Assembly: GCA_902589345.1 (NCBI GenBank)
Contig: CACISU010000001.1
Location: 62,001 to 126,000, forward strand
Source of the DNA: an uncultured Pelagibacteraceae bacterium
GTDB taxonomy: Bacteria; Pseudomonadota; Alphaproteobacteria; Pelagibacterales; Pelagibacteraceae
DNA length: 64,000 bases
Direction: 5' to 3'
Shown here: piece by piece, positions 1 to 8,572 of the stretch
Layout of the letters: each line of letters opens with the position of its first letter
Position numbering within the stretch: position 1 is the stretch's first letter
Notes under the pieces: generated by a model
What the model saw: the letters and a program-made list of their open reading frames with translations, nothing else
Told to the model about the DNA's origin: nothing
Database searches by the model: none
Translations under genes and position numbers: made by a program

Positions 1-1
1 T

Positions 2-748
2 ACTTTATTATTCTTTTTAAGTTTTGTATTCCCATTAAGCCAAATGTTATACTGGACAATTAAATTTCCAGAAAATTTATTTGACTTAAACATAATTGAC
101 CTATTGATGAATACTTTATATCTTGTTTCATTATCAAGCTTAGTTCTAATATTTTTTGCTTTATTGTCTAATTATGGAAATAGAGTTTCTAACAAAAAGA
201 TTTTAAATATATTATCTACTTTATCAATCTCAGGATATGCTATACCTGGTGTTATTCTTGCAATTGCTTTTATAACTTTTGTAGCATGGTTTGATGACAA
301 TTTTATTAAATCAATGGGATTTTTATCAATTAAAAAAGTGTTTATAGGATCGGTTTTAGGTTTAGTTATAGTTTATTTTGTGAGATTCTATTCTTTAGCT
401 TTTAATGGAATTAAATCAGGGTATGAGAAAATGAATATTGCTGTTGATGAGAGCGCATATCTTCTTGGATATTCTAAAACAAAAACTTTTTTTAATATTC
501 ATATTCCATATTTAAGAAATTCACTTTTATTTGTAGTTATTTTAATTTCATTAGAAATAATAAGAGAATTGCCTATAACATTAATTTTAAGGCCTTTTAA
601 CTTTGAAACCTTTGCTACCACGGCTTATATTTCTGCTTCAGAGGATTTGTTAGAAGCTGCGGCTGTACCTGCGTTATTTTTAATTTTAATTGCAACTTTC
701 TTTATTTTACTTACATCAAAATATATTTTAAGAGAAAGAGATGAATAA
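2..748 (+). CDS. fbpB: Ferric-iron ABC transporter permease, C-terminal part (partial)
   Basis: The frame is open from base 2, so the gene begins upstream of the window and the internal Met at base 44 is not the start. The 248 visible residues carry several membrane segments and the binding-protein-dependent permease fold, with the EAA-type cytoplasmic loop near 'DESAYLLGYSK'. The family (FbpB/ThiP type) usually has two such halves in about 500-550 residues, so this is the C-terminal half. It overlaps the ATPase gene by 8 bases, so the two are translationally linked. Iron(III) is the most likely substrate given the FbpC-like partner. Thiamine or another ligand cannot be excluded without the binding-protein gene. 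Confidence 0.8.
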   Translation, partial: TLLFFLSFVFPLSQMLYWTIKFPENLFDLNIIDLLMNTLYLVSLSSLVLIFFALLSNYGNRVSNKKILNILSTLSISGYAIPGVILAIAFITFVAWFDDNFIKSMGFLSIKKVFIGSVLGLVIVYFVRFYSLAFNGIKSGYEKMNIAVDESAYLLGYSKTKTFFNIHIPYLRNSLLFVVILISLEIIRELPITLILRPFNFETFATTAYISASEDLLEAAAVPALFLILIATFFILLTSKYILRERDE

Positions 749-1802
749 TAATTTTTTTGAAGTAAAAAATGTTGACTTTAATGTTGGCGGCAAAATCAAA
801 GTTCGAAATGTATCTTTTTCTATTGAAAAAGAGGGTGATATTATTTGTCTTTTAGGTCCTTCTGGTATTGGAAAAACCACGATATTAAGAACAATTGCTG
901 GATTGGAAAATTTAAAAAGTGGATCAATAGAGCTGAATGGAAAAATTTTATCTTCAGAAAAGGTAAGAGTTGAACCAGAGGATAGAAATATATCTCTTGC
1001 TTTTCAAGAAAACAGTTTATTTCCACATTATACTGTAGAAAAAAATATCTTATTAGGTGCTGAAAGAAATAAAGATAAGAAAGATAAAAAAATAAGTTTT
1101 AAAGAAATAATTGAATTATTAAATATTTCTCCAATACTAAAGAAATATCCTCACCAAATTAGTGCTGGAGAATCACAAAGAGCTTCTCTAGCAAGGTCTT
1201 TAATAGTTCAGCCGGATCTTTTGTTATTGGATGAACCATTGTCTAATGTAGATCAAAGTTTTAAAGAAGAAATTCAGGTAAGTTTAAAAAAGATATTAAA
1301 TAAATTAAAAATTTCCACAATAATTGTAACTCATGACTCTTACGAAGCCTTTTATTTAGGATCAAAATGTGGAATAATTTTAAATGAAGAGCTCAAACAA
1401 TTTGACGATCCATATAAAGTTTATCATTTTCCAAACTCGATTGAGGTAGTTAATTTTTTAAATAGAGGTGTTCTAATACCTGCAGAAGTTACAAGTCCAA
1501 AAAGCCTAGAAAATGAGGATCTTGGAACAATTACTGGTAATTTTATAAATCCATTTCCAATAGGATCTAAAGTAAAGCTTTTGATACAACCAGAGGACTT
1601 GCAACATGATGATAAAAGTAACCTACAGCTAGAGGTAGTTGATAGAAAATTTAGAGGTACAAGTTTTATTTATACTTTAAAAACTTTGAGCAATTTACTA
1701 ATTCCAGTTTTTGTTCACTCACATCATATTCATCAACATGAAATAGAAGAAAAATTTGGAATCAAGAGGCCTATTCATATTGACCATATTGTTTGTTTTT
1801 AA
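741..1802 (+). CDS. fbpC: Ferric-iron ABC transporter ATP-binding protein
   Basis: This is a 353-residue ABC ATPase that would power ferric-iron uptake with the upstream permease. Visible motifs are Walker A GPSGIGKT at 39-46, Q-loop FQE at 88-90, signature SAGESQ at 141-146, Walker B LLLLDEP at 160-166 and switch His198. Residues from about 230 form a C-terminal TOBE-like extension, typical of the FbpC/PotA group and in line with the length. It starts inside the permease stop region (8-base overlap). Its 3' end faces the amt-phosphatase gene with 11 bases between the two stops. Confidence 0.85.
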   Translation: MNNNFFEVKNVDFNVGGKIKVRNVSFSIEKEGDIICLLGPSGIGKTTILRTIAGLENLKSGSIELNGKILSSEKVRVEPEDRNISLAFQENSLFPHYTVEKNILLGAERNKDKKDKKISFKEIIELLNISPILKKYPHQISAGESQRASLARSLIVQPDLLLLDEPLSNVDQSFKEEIQVSLKKILNKLKISTIIVTHDSYEAFYLGSKCGIILNEELKQFDDPYKVYHFPNSIEVVNFLNRGVLIPAEVTSPKSLENEDLGTITGNFINPFPIGSKVKLLIQPEDLQHDDKSNLQLEVVDRKFRGTSFIYTLKTLSNLLIPVFVHSHHIHQHEIEEKFGIKRPIHIDHIVCF

Positions 1803-1813
1803 TTAAAAAGTAA

Positions 1814-3967
1814 TTATTTTCCAATACTTATTAAAGTTAGATCATCACTCAGCTTTTGATTTTTACTTGTATTTATTACAGATTTTGTAATATCACTTAG
1901 CTGTTTAACGGTATCTTTATGATAATTTTTCTCAATAATATTTATTGAACCATCAATACCTATTTCTTCACCATTATTATTGATACTTTCAGATAGACCA
2001 TCTGTAAAAGCATAAAATCTTGAACCGTTTAATTTAATTTTATTTATTTTATAAAAACTTTTATCTTTTTGTTTAATCACTCCTAATGGGGGACCAGAAC
2101 TTTCAATTCTATCATATTTTCCATTATTATTTCTTACCAAAGCTGGTTGATGTCCCGCATTTACCCATCTAACTTCATCAGATATTAAATTATATTCCCC
2201 AATTATTGAAGTGACAAACATTCCACTTGTTTTTGTATTATTTAAATCATTATTCATATGTAAAACCATTTCATCTGGATCTACTTTTGATTGTGATAAA
2301 ACTTCAAATAGCGTAGATGCTTTAGCCATAACCATTCCCGCATGAATTCCTTTTCCAGCAACATCAGCAATAATAAAATAAATATTATTATTATGTGGGT
2401 AAAAGCTAAAAAAATCTCCTGACACTTCTCTTGCTGAAATATTAATACCATGAACAGGATAATTTTTTAGATTTCTCTTTGGTAAAAAATTCTCTTGAAC
2501 TTTTACAGCAAGCTTTACTTCTTTTGAAATTCTTTCTCGCCACTTATTTCTTTCTTCTTCACTTGTTTCTAATTTACTCATTAGTTTATTGTAATACAGA
2601 CCAATAACTCCTCCTGCAGTAAATGGATCTTGTGGACCTCTAATTTTAAGATCTCCCGACTCTGATTGCTTATCTAAAACTGAAATTAAATCATGCTCCA
2701 CAGATACTGCGTTATGTTCTGCAATATTTAGACCCAACTCCTCTTGAACAGGACTTACTCTTAATGGGTAAAATTTATTAAAAAAACCTAAAATGATGAA
2801 AGAAGATATAAATGTAAATGATCCAATTGATAATATTCCAATTAGCTGTACCTTTATCTGTGATATCCTATCAAGTCCTGTATCTAAAACAGTTAAGTCA
2901 CTAAAAAGACCAACGGCTAGTGTTCCCCAAATACCAGCAGCTAAATGAACTGGAACAGCTCCAACAACATCATCAATTTCAAATTTATTTAAAGCTTCAT
3001 TAACAATGATTGCAATAATTGCTCCAACAACTCCAACAAAAATTGCCATAATAGATGTCATAGAATTACATCCAGCTGTAATTGCAACTAATCCTGCAAG
3101 CGGTCCTAAAATTATATAAAAAGGATCAGGTTTTTTAAATTTAATGTAAGAAATACCTAAACCTGTTAATAAACCAAAAGCTGCAGCTAAAAAGGTATTA
3201 ATTAATATCAGAGGTACTGTCTCGTCCATAGCGCCATTACTTCCACCATTAAAACCAAACCAACCAAACCATAAGATTAATGTTCCTAAAACTGCTAATG
3301 GAAAACTAGATCCAGTAAACTTACCTTTATTTGCATCTGAATATTTACCTATTCTAGGACCTAAAATTATAACTGCTGCTAAAGCAATCCATCCACCTAC
3401 AGAATGAACTATTGTACTTCCAGCAAAATCAACAAAACCCATTTCTGAAAGCCATCCAGTAGTTCTCACTGATCCATAAGCATCTAATAACTGACTTGCG
3501 GTATCATATTTAGAAAGGTAACTTGAAGACCATGCCCAATGGCCAACAATAGGATAAATTATTCCAGTTGCTAAAACTGTCATAATTAAATAACCATTAA
3601 ACTTCATTCTTTCGGCAACAGCACCAGAAATAATTGTTGCAGCAGTTGCAACAAACATGGCTTGAAAAACAAAGTATGTCATATATTCAGCTTTATCTGT
3701 TTTGAAGAAAAATAAATCAGTACCAAAGAAACCATTATAAGAAGTTCCAAACATAATACCAAATCCAAAAATCCAAAAGATAACTACTGATACACCAAAG
3801 TCTGCAGCGTTCTTTAATGCAACATTAATACTATTTTTGTGTCTTGAAAGACCTGTTTCCATACACATAAAACCTGCTTGCATAATGAAAACTAATATTG
3901 CGCAATCTATAACCCACAATGTATCAATATTACTTGTAAGTGTATCTATAATTTGTTGTGATGACAT
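1814..3967 (-). CDS. amt: Ammonium channel fused to SpoIIE/RsbU-type PP2C phosphatase
   Basis: This is one uninterrupted 717-residue frame with two domains. Residues 1-405 are an Amt/MEP/Rh ammonium channel with about 11 membrane segments, the conserved Asp180 (VDFAGS) and the pore twin histidines His188 and His341. Residues 406-455 are a linker, and 460-500 form a charged, probably coiled-coil helix. Residues 505-717 form a PPM/SpoIIE Ser/Thr phosphatase with GDF at 517-519, DVAGKG at 535-540, TDG at 655-657 and DD at 708-709, so all metal-binding aspartates are present. Plain Amt proteins are about 400-450 residues. By inference the protein could sense ammonium and signal by dephosphorylating a partner. 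No kinase or STAS partner lies in this window. It is divergent from the TPP-riboswitch gene. Confidence 0.93.
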   Translation of the reverse strand: MSSQQIIDTLTSNIDTLWVIDCAILVFIMQAGFMCMETGLSRHKNSINVALKNAADFGVSVVIFWIFGFGIMFGTSYNGFFGTDLFFFKTDKAEYMTYFVFQAMFVATAATIISGAVAERMKFNGYLIMTVLATGIIYPIVGHWAWSSSYLSKYDTASQLLDAYGSVRTTGWLSEMGFVDFAGSTIVHSVGGWIALAAVIILGPRIGKYSDANKGKFTGSSFPLAVLGTLILWFGWFGFNGGSNGAMDETVPLILINTFLAAAFGLLTGLGISYIKFKKPDPFYIILGPLAGLVAITAGCNSMTSIMAIFVGVVGAIIAIIVNEALNKFEIDDVVGAVPVHLAAGIWGTLAVGLFSDLTVLDTGLDRISQIKVQLIGILSIGSFTFISSFIILGFFNKFYPLRVSPVQEELGLNIAEHNAVSVEHDLISVLDKQSESGDLKIRGPQDPFTAGGVIGLYYNKLMSKLETSEEERNKWRERISKEVKLAVKVQENFLPKRNLKNYPVHGINISAREVSGDFFSFYPHNNNIYFIIADVAGKGIHAGMVMAKASTLFEVLSQSKVDPDEMVLHMNNDLNNTKTSGMFVTSIIGEYNLISDEVRWVNAGHQPALVRNNNGKYDRIESSGPPLGVIKQKDKSFYKINKIKLNGSRFYAFTDGLSESINNNGEEIGIDGSINIIEKNYHKDTVKQLSDITKSVINTSKNQKLSDDLTLISIGK

Positions 3968-4049
3968 TTAAGATTGATTACCTTTTTAAATTAAAATTTT
4001 TTAACTTAATTACTATCATTATTTTAAAATTTCAATTATAATTATTATA

Positions 4050-4108
4050 GGGGTGTCGAAAGACTGAGATTAAACCCTAAGAACCTGTCCGGTAATTCAG
4101 AAAGGGAA
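4050..4108 (+). promoter_or_regulatory. TPP (thiamine pyrophosphate) riboswitch
   Basis: The THI-element landmarks occur in order: GGGGTGTC at 4050-4057, a GTC-GAAA-GAC hairpin at 4055-4064, CTGAGA at 4064-4069, ACCC at 4074-4077, GAACCTG at 4081-4087 and AGGGAA at 4103-4108. P2 forms from GGGT and ACCC. P5 is imperfect. The ATG follows at 4111, so AGGG both closes the aptamer and serves as the ribosome-binding site. This suggests translational control by direct occlusion. I see no convincing closing stem P1, because the flanks are A/T only. It controls the downstream symporter. Confidence 0.9.
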
Positions 4109-4110
4109 AA

Positions 4111-5541
4111 ATGCAAAGCTTGAATTTATTAACACAACAGTCAGCAATAACGTTAATTTTATTATTAAGTTTTCTGTTTATATTTTTAGGAATATTTTAT
4201 TCAAATAAATACAAAGGCATAAATAATTATTTAGTTGCAAATAGATCTATAGGTACTTTTTCTTTAACAACAAGTTTAGTAGCATCAGCTTTAGGTGCCT
4301 GGATTTTATTTGGTCCAGCCTCAGCAGCAACGTGGGGAGGCATTGGTGCAGTTATTGGATACGCGCTGGGTACTGCATTCCCATTATTTATTTTAATTTA
4401 CCTAGGTGAAAAGCTTAGAAAGAAATATTCAAAGCGAAAAACTTTAATAGAGATAGTAAGAATAAGATTTGGAAAAAAATTGTTTAAATTAATTTTATTC
4501 TTATCTGTTTTTTATATGACTATATTTTTAATTGCAGAACTAACTGCTATATCTATTTTAATTAAATATATTTCAGGGACAGATTTATGGATAACAGCTC
4601 TTATTGTGATTGCTAGTTCACTCTCATACACATTACATGGAGGATTGAGGGCCTCAATTTTTACTGACAATATTCAATTTATTATTATTGGTTTATTATT
4701 ATTAATTGGATTCAGTTATTTGATTCAATTTAATTCTAATGAGTTTAATTTTGAATATATTAAATTGAATAAGCCTAATTTATTAGATGCAAGATATTTG
4801 CCAAACTTTACAGCAGGATTAACCTTTTTTATTGCAGTTGCAGCAACTAATTTATTTCACCAGGGTAACTGGCAACGAGTTTATGCAGCTCGAGATAACA
4901 AAGTTTTGAAAAAAAGTTTAGTTATCTCTTTTTTAATTATAATTCCAATTGTTTTTTTAATGGGTTTTAGTGGTTTAGTGGCAGTATCAAGTGACAGTGA
5001 AGTTATTTCTGATCTTGCATTTTTTTCACTTTTACTGAAAGAACAAACTTTATTTTTATCAATTATAATTATTATTTTAGGAATATCTTTAACAATAAGT
5101 AGTATTGACACTTTAATTAATGCAACTTCAAGTTTGATTATTGTAGATGGTAATAATTTATTAAATATTAAAAGAGATTATTTTAAATTATCAAAATATA
5201 TAATAATGTTTTTATCCATCATAAGTTTTTATATAGCTTCACAAGGGCTAAGTATTTTGTATCTTTTTTTATTGGCAGATTTATTTTGCTGCGCAGCTGT
5301 TTTGACGATTTTTGTAAGTTTTTATAATAATTCTATAAATGAAAAAAGTGCATATATTTCTATTATTACTGGATTATTTGTAGGATTATTATTTTTTCCT
5401 AGTCCAGACTTTTCAAAATCTATTTTAATTGGAATATTGTTTCCAGTGGAGTTTTTTCCTCCATTTATGGCTCAATCATTGCTATTTTTGTCTTTTATAC
5501 TGTCTACATTGATACCAATGACCACTTGGAAAATAAAATAA
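4111..5541 (+). CDS. thiV: Sodium:solute symporter, probable thiamine-precursor (HMP) transporter
   Basis: This 476-residue SSS-family membrane protein has about 13 hydrophobic segments and the family's early 'SLVASALGAWILFGP' core helix, where sodium-binding residues lie. It sits 2 bases behind a TPP riboswitch, which ties it to thiamine metabolism. SAR11 strains are known to need the pyrimidine precursor HMP, and a riboswitch-controlled SSS carrier (ThiV) has been proposed as its transporter. Position, family and size match that gene. The substrate is inferred from context, and uptake of thiamine itself is an alternative. Translation should fall when TPP is abundant. Confidence 0.82.
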   Translation: MQSLNLLTQQSAITLILLLSFLFIFLGIFYSNKYKGINNYLVANRSIGTFSLTTSLVASALGAWILFGPASAATWGGIGAVIGYALGTAFPLFILIYLGEKLRKKYSKRKTLIEIVRIRFGKKLFKLILFLSVFYMTIFLIAELTAISILIKYISGTDLWITALIVIASSLSYTLHGGLRASIFTDNIQFIIIGLLLLIGFSYLIQFNSNEFNFEYIKLNKPNLLDARYLPNFTAGLTFFIAVAATNLFHQGNWQRVYAARDNKVLKKSLVISFLIIIPIVFLMGFSGLVAVSSDSEVISDLAFFSLLLKEQTLFLSIIIIILGISLTISSIDTLINATSSLIIVDGNNLLNIKRDYFKLSKYIIMFLSIISFYIASQGLSILYLFLLADLFCCAAVLTIFVSFYNNSINEKSAYISIITGLFVGLLFFPSPDFSKSILIGILFPVEFFPPFMAQSLLFLSFILSTLIPMTTWKIK

Positions 5542-5560
5542 AATCATTATTATCTATAAC

Positions 5561-6670
5561 ATGTTTGATTTTATTATACCTTTTTTAGTACTTATACTGG
5601 TTGTTGTATTTATTCATGAATATGGACACTATTATTTTGCTAAAAAATATGGTGTTGGAGTTACTGATTTCTCTATAGGTTTTGGAAAAGAAATTTATGG
5701 ATGGAATGATAAATCAGGAACTAGATGGAAAATTTGCATGATACCACTTGGGGGATATGTTAAGTTTTTTGGAGATAGAAACGTTTTCTCTCAAGCTGAT
5801 CAAGATAAAATATTAAAACAATACTCAGAGATAGATAGAAAAAAACTTTTTGTATTAAAACCTCTTTATCAAAGAGCTTTAATCGTAGCTGCTGGGCCTT
5901 TTGCAAACTTTATTTTGGCGATATTTATTTTTATGTCAATTTATATGTTTATAGGCAAAGATTTTACACCTCCTGTTATTAATGAAATTAAAAGAGATAG
6001 CCCAGCGGAAATAGCTGGCTTAAAGAAAAATGATATGATTTTAGAAATTGATGGTAATAAAGTTGAAAGCATTCTTGATGTTTCAAAATTGATTATGATG
6101 TCAACAACTGAATATATTGACTTTAAAATTTCTAGATATGATAAAGATATATTATTAAAAATTAAACCTAAAATTATCCAATCAGAAGACAATTTAGGTA
6201 ACAAGGTTAATAAGAGAATAGTAGGAATTACTTTAATTCCATATAATAATGAGATTAATCATGTAAAATTAGGACCAATAAAAGCATTAACTCATTCAGT
6301 TAGCGAAGTATATTTTGTTTGCTCATCATCATTAAAATATTTAGGATCAATGATTTCTGGTTCAGGGGATACTTCTCAATTAGGTGGTCCAATCCGAATT
6401 GCTAAAATATCTGGACAAGTTGCAGAATTTGGAATTATTCCATTTTTAAGTATGATGGCATATATCTCAGTTAGTTTAGGTTTAATAAACTTATTTCCAA
6501 TTCCTTTATTAGATGGCGGGCACTTAATGTTTTATGGCTTTGAAAAAATATTAGGTAGACCTTTAAGTCAAAAAACACAGGAAGGTTTTTTTCGAATCGG
6601 AATGTTTTTGCTTCTTTCTTTGATGTTTTTTGCAACTTTTAATGATCTAAAAGATTTAGGCTTATTTTAA
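5561..6670 (+). CDS. rseP: RIP metalloprotease RseP (site-2 protease family)
   Basis: This 369-residue intramembrane zinc protease is of normal RseP length. HEYGH at 19-23 lies in the first membrane helix and supplies the zinc ligands and catalytic Glu. One PDZ domain is visible at roughly 125-205. LDG at 317-319 in the third helix supplies the remaining zinc-binding Asp. RseP cleaves anti-sigma factors and remnant signal peptides within the inner membrane. In many proteobacteria it sits in a dxr-cdsA-rseP-bamA cluster. Here it follows thiV by 19 bases and is followed by HU, so that context is absent. Confidence 0.92.
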   Translation: MFDFIIPFLVLILVVVFIHEYGHYYFAKKYGVGVTDFSIGFGKEIYGWNDKSGTRWKICMIPLGGYVKFFGDRNVFSQADQDKILKQYSEIDRKKLFVLKPLYQRALIVAAGPFANFILAIFIFMSIYMFIGKDFTPPVINEIKRDSPAEIAGLKKNDMILEIDGNKVESILDVSKLIMMSTTEYIDFKISRYDKDILLKIKPKIIQSEDNLGNKVNKRIVGITLIPYNNEINHVKLGPIKALTHSVSEVYFVCSSSLKYLGSMISGSGDTSQLGGPIRIAKISGQVAEFGIIPFLSMMAYISVSLGLINLFPIPLLDGGHLMFYGFEKILGRPLSQKTQEGFFRIGMFLLLSLMFFATFNDLKDLGLF

Positions 6671-6712
6671 AGGCTTTTTTAAAGTTAAAAAAATCAATAA
6701 AATCAATAGTTA

Positions 6713-6793
6713 TTTAACACAATATATTGTGTTGAAAATTATGTTTAACACTAAAAAAAAGCTTGATAAATCAAGGATTTTGTTAAGTATATA
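6713..6793 (+). promoter_or_regulatory. HU upstream region with palindrome and repeated half-sites
   Basis: An 18-bp perfect palindrome, AACACAATA/TATTGTGTT, lies at 6716-6733. The octamer TTTAACAC occurs at 6713-6720 and again at 6744-6751, exactly 31 bases apart (about three helical turns). That gives three AACAC half-sites: direct, inverted, direct. A short CTTGA-TAAA-TCAAG hairpin follows at 6762-6775. A possible promoter is TTGATA (6763) with TATATA (6788), at a long 19-base spacing. The symmetry suggests an operator. The cognate regulator is unknown. Confidence 0.45.
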
Positions 6794-6820
6794 GAAAAAA
6801 CCTTATAAACCGGAGCTAAA

Positions 6821-7096
6821 ATGAACAAGAAACAATTAGTTGCTAAATTGGCTGGATCTTTAAACCAAAGTAAAGCTGATGCAGAGCGTACTTTTGATAC
6901 TATTACCAACACTATTCTTGACGCTTTAAAAGGCGATGACTCAGTGAAAATTGCTGGTTTTGGTACTTATAAAGTAGCTAAAAGAAAAGCTAGAATTGGT
7001 CGTAATCCGAGAACTGGAGAACAAATCCAAATAGCTGCTTCACAAAAAGTGAAGTTTTTACCTGCTAAAGCACTTAAAGAGATTTTCAATAAATAG
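6821..7096 (+). CDS. hup: DNA-binding protein HU
   Basis: This 91-residue HU/IHF-family nucleoid protein is of standard length. The hallmark beta-arm segment GRNPRTGE is present at about 66-73, flanked by 'IAGFGTYKVAKRKAR' and the C-terminal 'VKFLPAKALKE'. It compacts and bends DNA as a dimer. A good ribosome-binding site (GGAG at 6812-6815) lies 5 bases before the ATG, and a strong terminator follows, so it is probably a single-gene transcript. In many alphaproteobacteria an HU gene sits between lon and nuoA. Here it is about 40 kb away from that locus. Confidence 0.97.
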   Translation: MNKKQLVAKLAGSLNQSKADAERTFDTITNTILDALKGDDSVKIAGFGTYKVAKRKARIGRNPRTGEQIQIAASQKVKFLPAKALKEIFNK

Positions 7097-7104
7097 ATCT
7101 TAAT

Positions 7105-7148
7105 AACAGCCTTTATTATAATAATAATATGATAAAGGCTGTTTTTTT
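7105..7148 (+). terminator. Rho-independent terminator after HU
   Basis: A perfect 12-bp inverted repeat (AACAGCCTTTAT at 7105-7116 and ATAAAGGCTGTT at 7132-7143) encloses a 15-base loop and runs into seven T residues at 7142-7148. It lies 8 bases after the HU stop and also 18 bases from the end of the convergent glycosyltransferase-like gene. Confidence 0.93.
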
Positions 7149-7165
7149 AGCCAAAACAAAATACT

Positions 7166-8158
7166 TTAAGTATAATTATTCTCATCCCAAAGAGATTTAT
7201 AATCTATAAAAGGTGACAATCCATAGCTTGAATTAATATTAGCAAGATGAATCGATAGTGATTTAATAGGAGAAATACAAATTTCTTTTTCATAAATTGT
7301 ATTCATATATTTCTCAAAAGGATCATGTCTATCAAGACAAGTGGTATACAAATTATCCCAATATTTTTTTATCATATAATTACTTGTTAGAAATGTACAA
7401 AGCGTTTTATTAATTGTTCTCCAATGTCTATTACTTCCTATTAACAAATCAGTTTTTTTATCATTCATATATAAAAAAGGGTAATCAGAAGGACAAATAA
7501 ACAAGTCCTTATTTAGTTGAGAGGAAATCCTTTCATAAGTTGAAACCATTTCGTATAAACACGTTTTAAAATGTAAATAGTCGTCCTCAACAAAAAATAC
7601 TAAATCTTCCCCATCATTTTTACCTATTTCAAAACATTTTAATAGGCTAGACAAGTTAGCCAGAGTTTCATTGTTTTTTTGTTTTTTAATTATGTTTGTA
7701 TGATCTTCTTTTTTGTGATTAATAATTTCAATATTAATCGGTGAATTTTTTATTAAATTATTGATTTTTGATAAATTTTCATCATTAGAATTATCATCGA
7801 TTATTTTAACTTTAATATCTATTTTTTTGTTTTTATCTTTAAGATATTTAATTGATTTAATTAAAGAATATAAAGATCTAAGAACATACTCTATTTTTGG
7901 AAACTCGAAAATTCTTCTTTTATTTTGATCCCAAATCTCAATTTCAGTATTTGTTCTAAATAATATTAATAAAGATTTAATTTTTCTTGTTAATTTAACT
8001 TCACCTAAAGGGAGAATAATTGATTTTTCATCATTAGATAAATCACCTTTCAATGATTTATTTAAAGTAGGTGAAAAAAATTCATTTTGGTCAATTATTT
8101 CGAAACCTAAAAGTTTACAAATTTTGATAAAAATTTTTTTTGTAATGCTTTTTTTCAT
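7166..8158 (-). CDS. Putative glycosyltransferase-like protein
   Basis: This 330-residue protein has no signal peptide or membrane segment. Residues 114-124 (IDIKVKIIDDNS) look like the second strand and acidic loop of a GT-A fold. Residues 186-195 contain VFFVEDDYLH, an acidic EDD motif in the position of the metal-binding DXD of GT-A enzymes. These features suggest a nucleotide-sugar glycosyltransferase, but I do not recognise a specific family. It is K/I/N-rich and stands alone, with no other polysaccharide genes nearby. It is divergent from the rhodanese gene and convergent with HU. The function is tentative. Confidence 0.5.
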   Translation of the reverse strand: MKKSITKKIFIKICKLLGFEIIDQNEFFSPTLNKSLKGDLSNDEKSIILPLGEVKLTRKIKSLLILFRTNTEIEIWDQNKRRIFEFPKIEYVLRSLYSLIKSIKYLKDKNKKIDIKVKIIDDNSNDENLSKINNLIKNSPINIEIINHKKEDHTNIIKKQKNNETLANLSSLLKCFEIGKNDGEDLVFFVEDDYLHFKTCLYEMVSTYERISSQLNKDLFICPSDYPFLYMNDKKTDLLIGSNRHWRTINKTLCTFLTSNYMIKKYWDNLYTTCLDRHDPFEKYMNTIYEKEICISPIKSLSIHLANINSSYGLSPFIDYKSLWDENNYT

Positions 8159-8186
8159 TTAAATGGTATTAATATATTATATTATT

Positions 8187-8570
8187 ATGAAAATAAAATC
8201 ACCTCAAACGCTTGTTCAAGAAGCCTTAAATTCGATAAAAACCTTATCTCCAGAGGAAGCACTTGAAAAAAAAGAAAATAATGGATGTTGTTTGATTGAT
8301 ATTAGAGATCTAAATGAGCTTGAAGCAAATGGAAGAATAGAAAATTCTATACACATATCTAGAGGACTATTGGAATTTTCAATCCATCCTGAAAGTCCGT
8401 ATGTTAAAAGTGGAAAAATAGATCTCAATAAAGAGATTATTTTATTTTGTGCAGCAGGAGGAAGATCAGCACTTGCTGCCAAAACTTTAAAAGAGATGGG
8501 CCATGAAAAAGTATCTCATATTGATGGTGGATTTAGCTTAATGGTCAATAAAGGTTTTAAAGTTGTTTGA
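8187..8570 (+). CDS. Rhodanese-like sulfurtransferase
   Basis: This is a single rhodanese domain of 127 residues. Active-site Cys88 starts the loop CAAGGRS (88-94), and 'LIDIRDLNE' (36-44) is the conserved CH2A-type motif. Such proteins carry a persulfide for sulfur transfer. I chose the ATG at 8187. An in-frame ATG at 8163 lies only 4 bases from the divergent neighbour's start and would add eight unconserved-looking hydrophobic residues. The sulfur acceptor is unknown. Confidence 0.85.
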   Translation: MKIKSPQTLVQEALNSIKTLSPEEALEKKENNGCCLIDIRDLNELEANGRIENSIHISRGLLEFSIHPESPYVKSGKIDLNKEIILFCAAGGRSALAAKTLKEMGHEKVSHIDGGFSLMVNKGFKVV

Positions 8571-8572
8571 AT

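Noticed and set aside
1814-3967. Amt and phosphatase as two genes joined by a missed stop or sequencing error
   Set aside because: The frame is continuous through a plausible linker and coiled coil, there is no internal start with a binding site before the phosphatase, and no length anomaly marks a junction.
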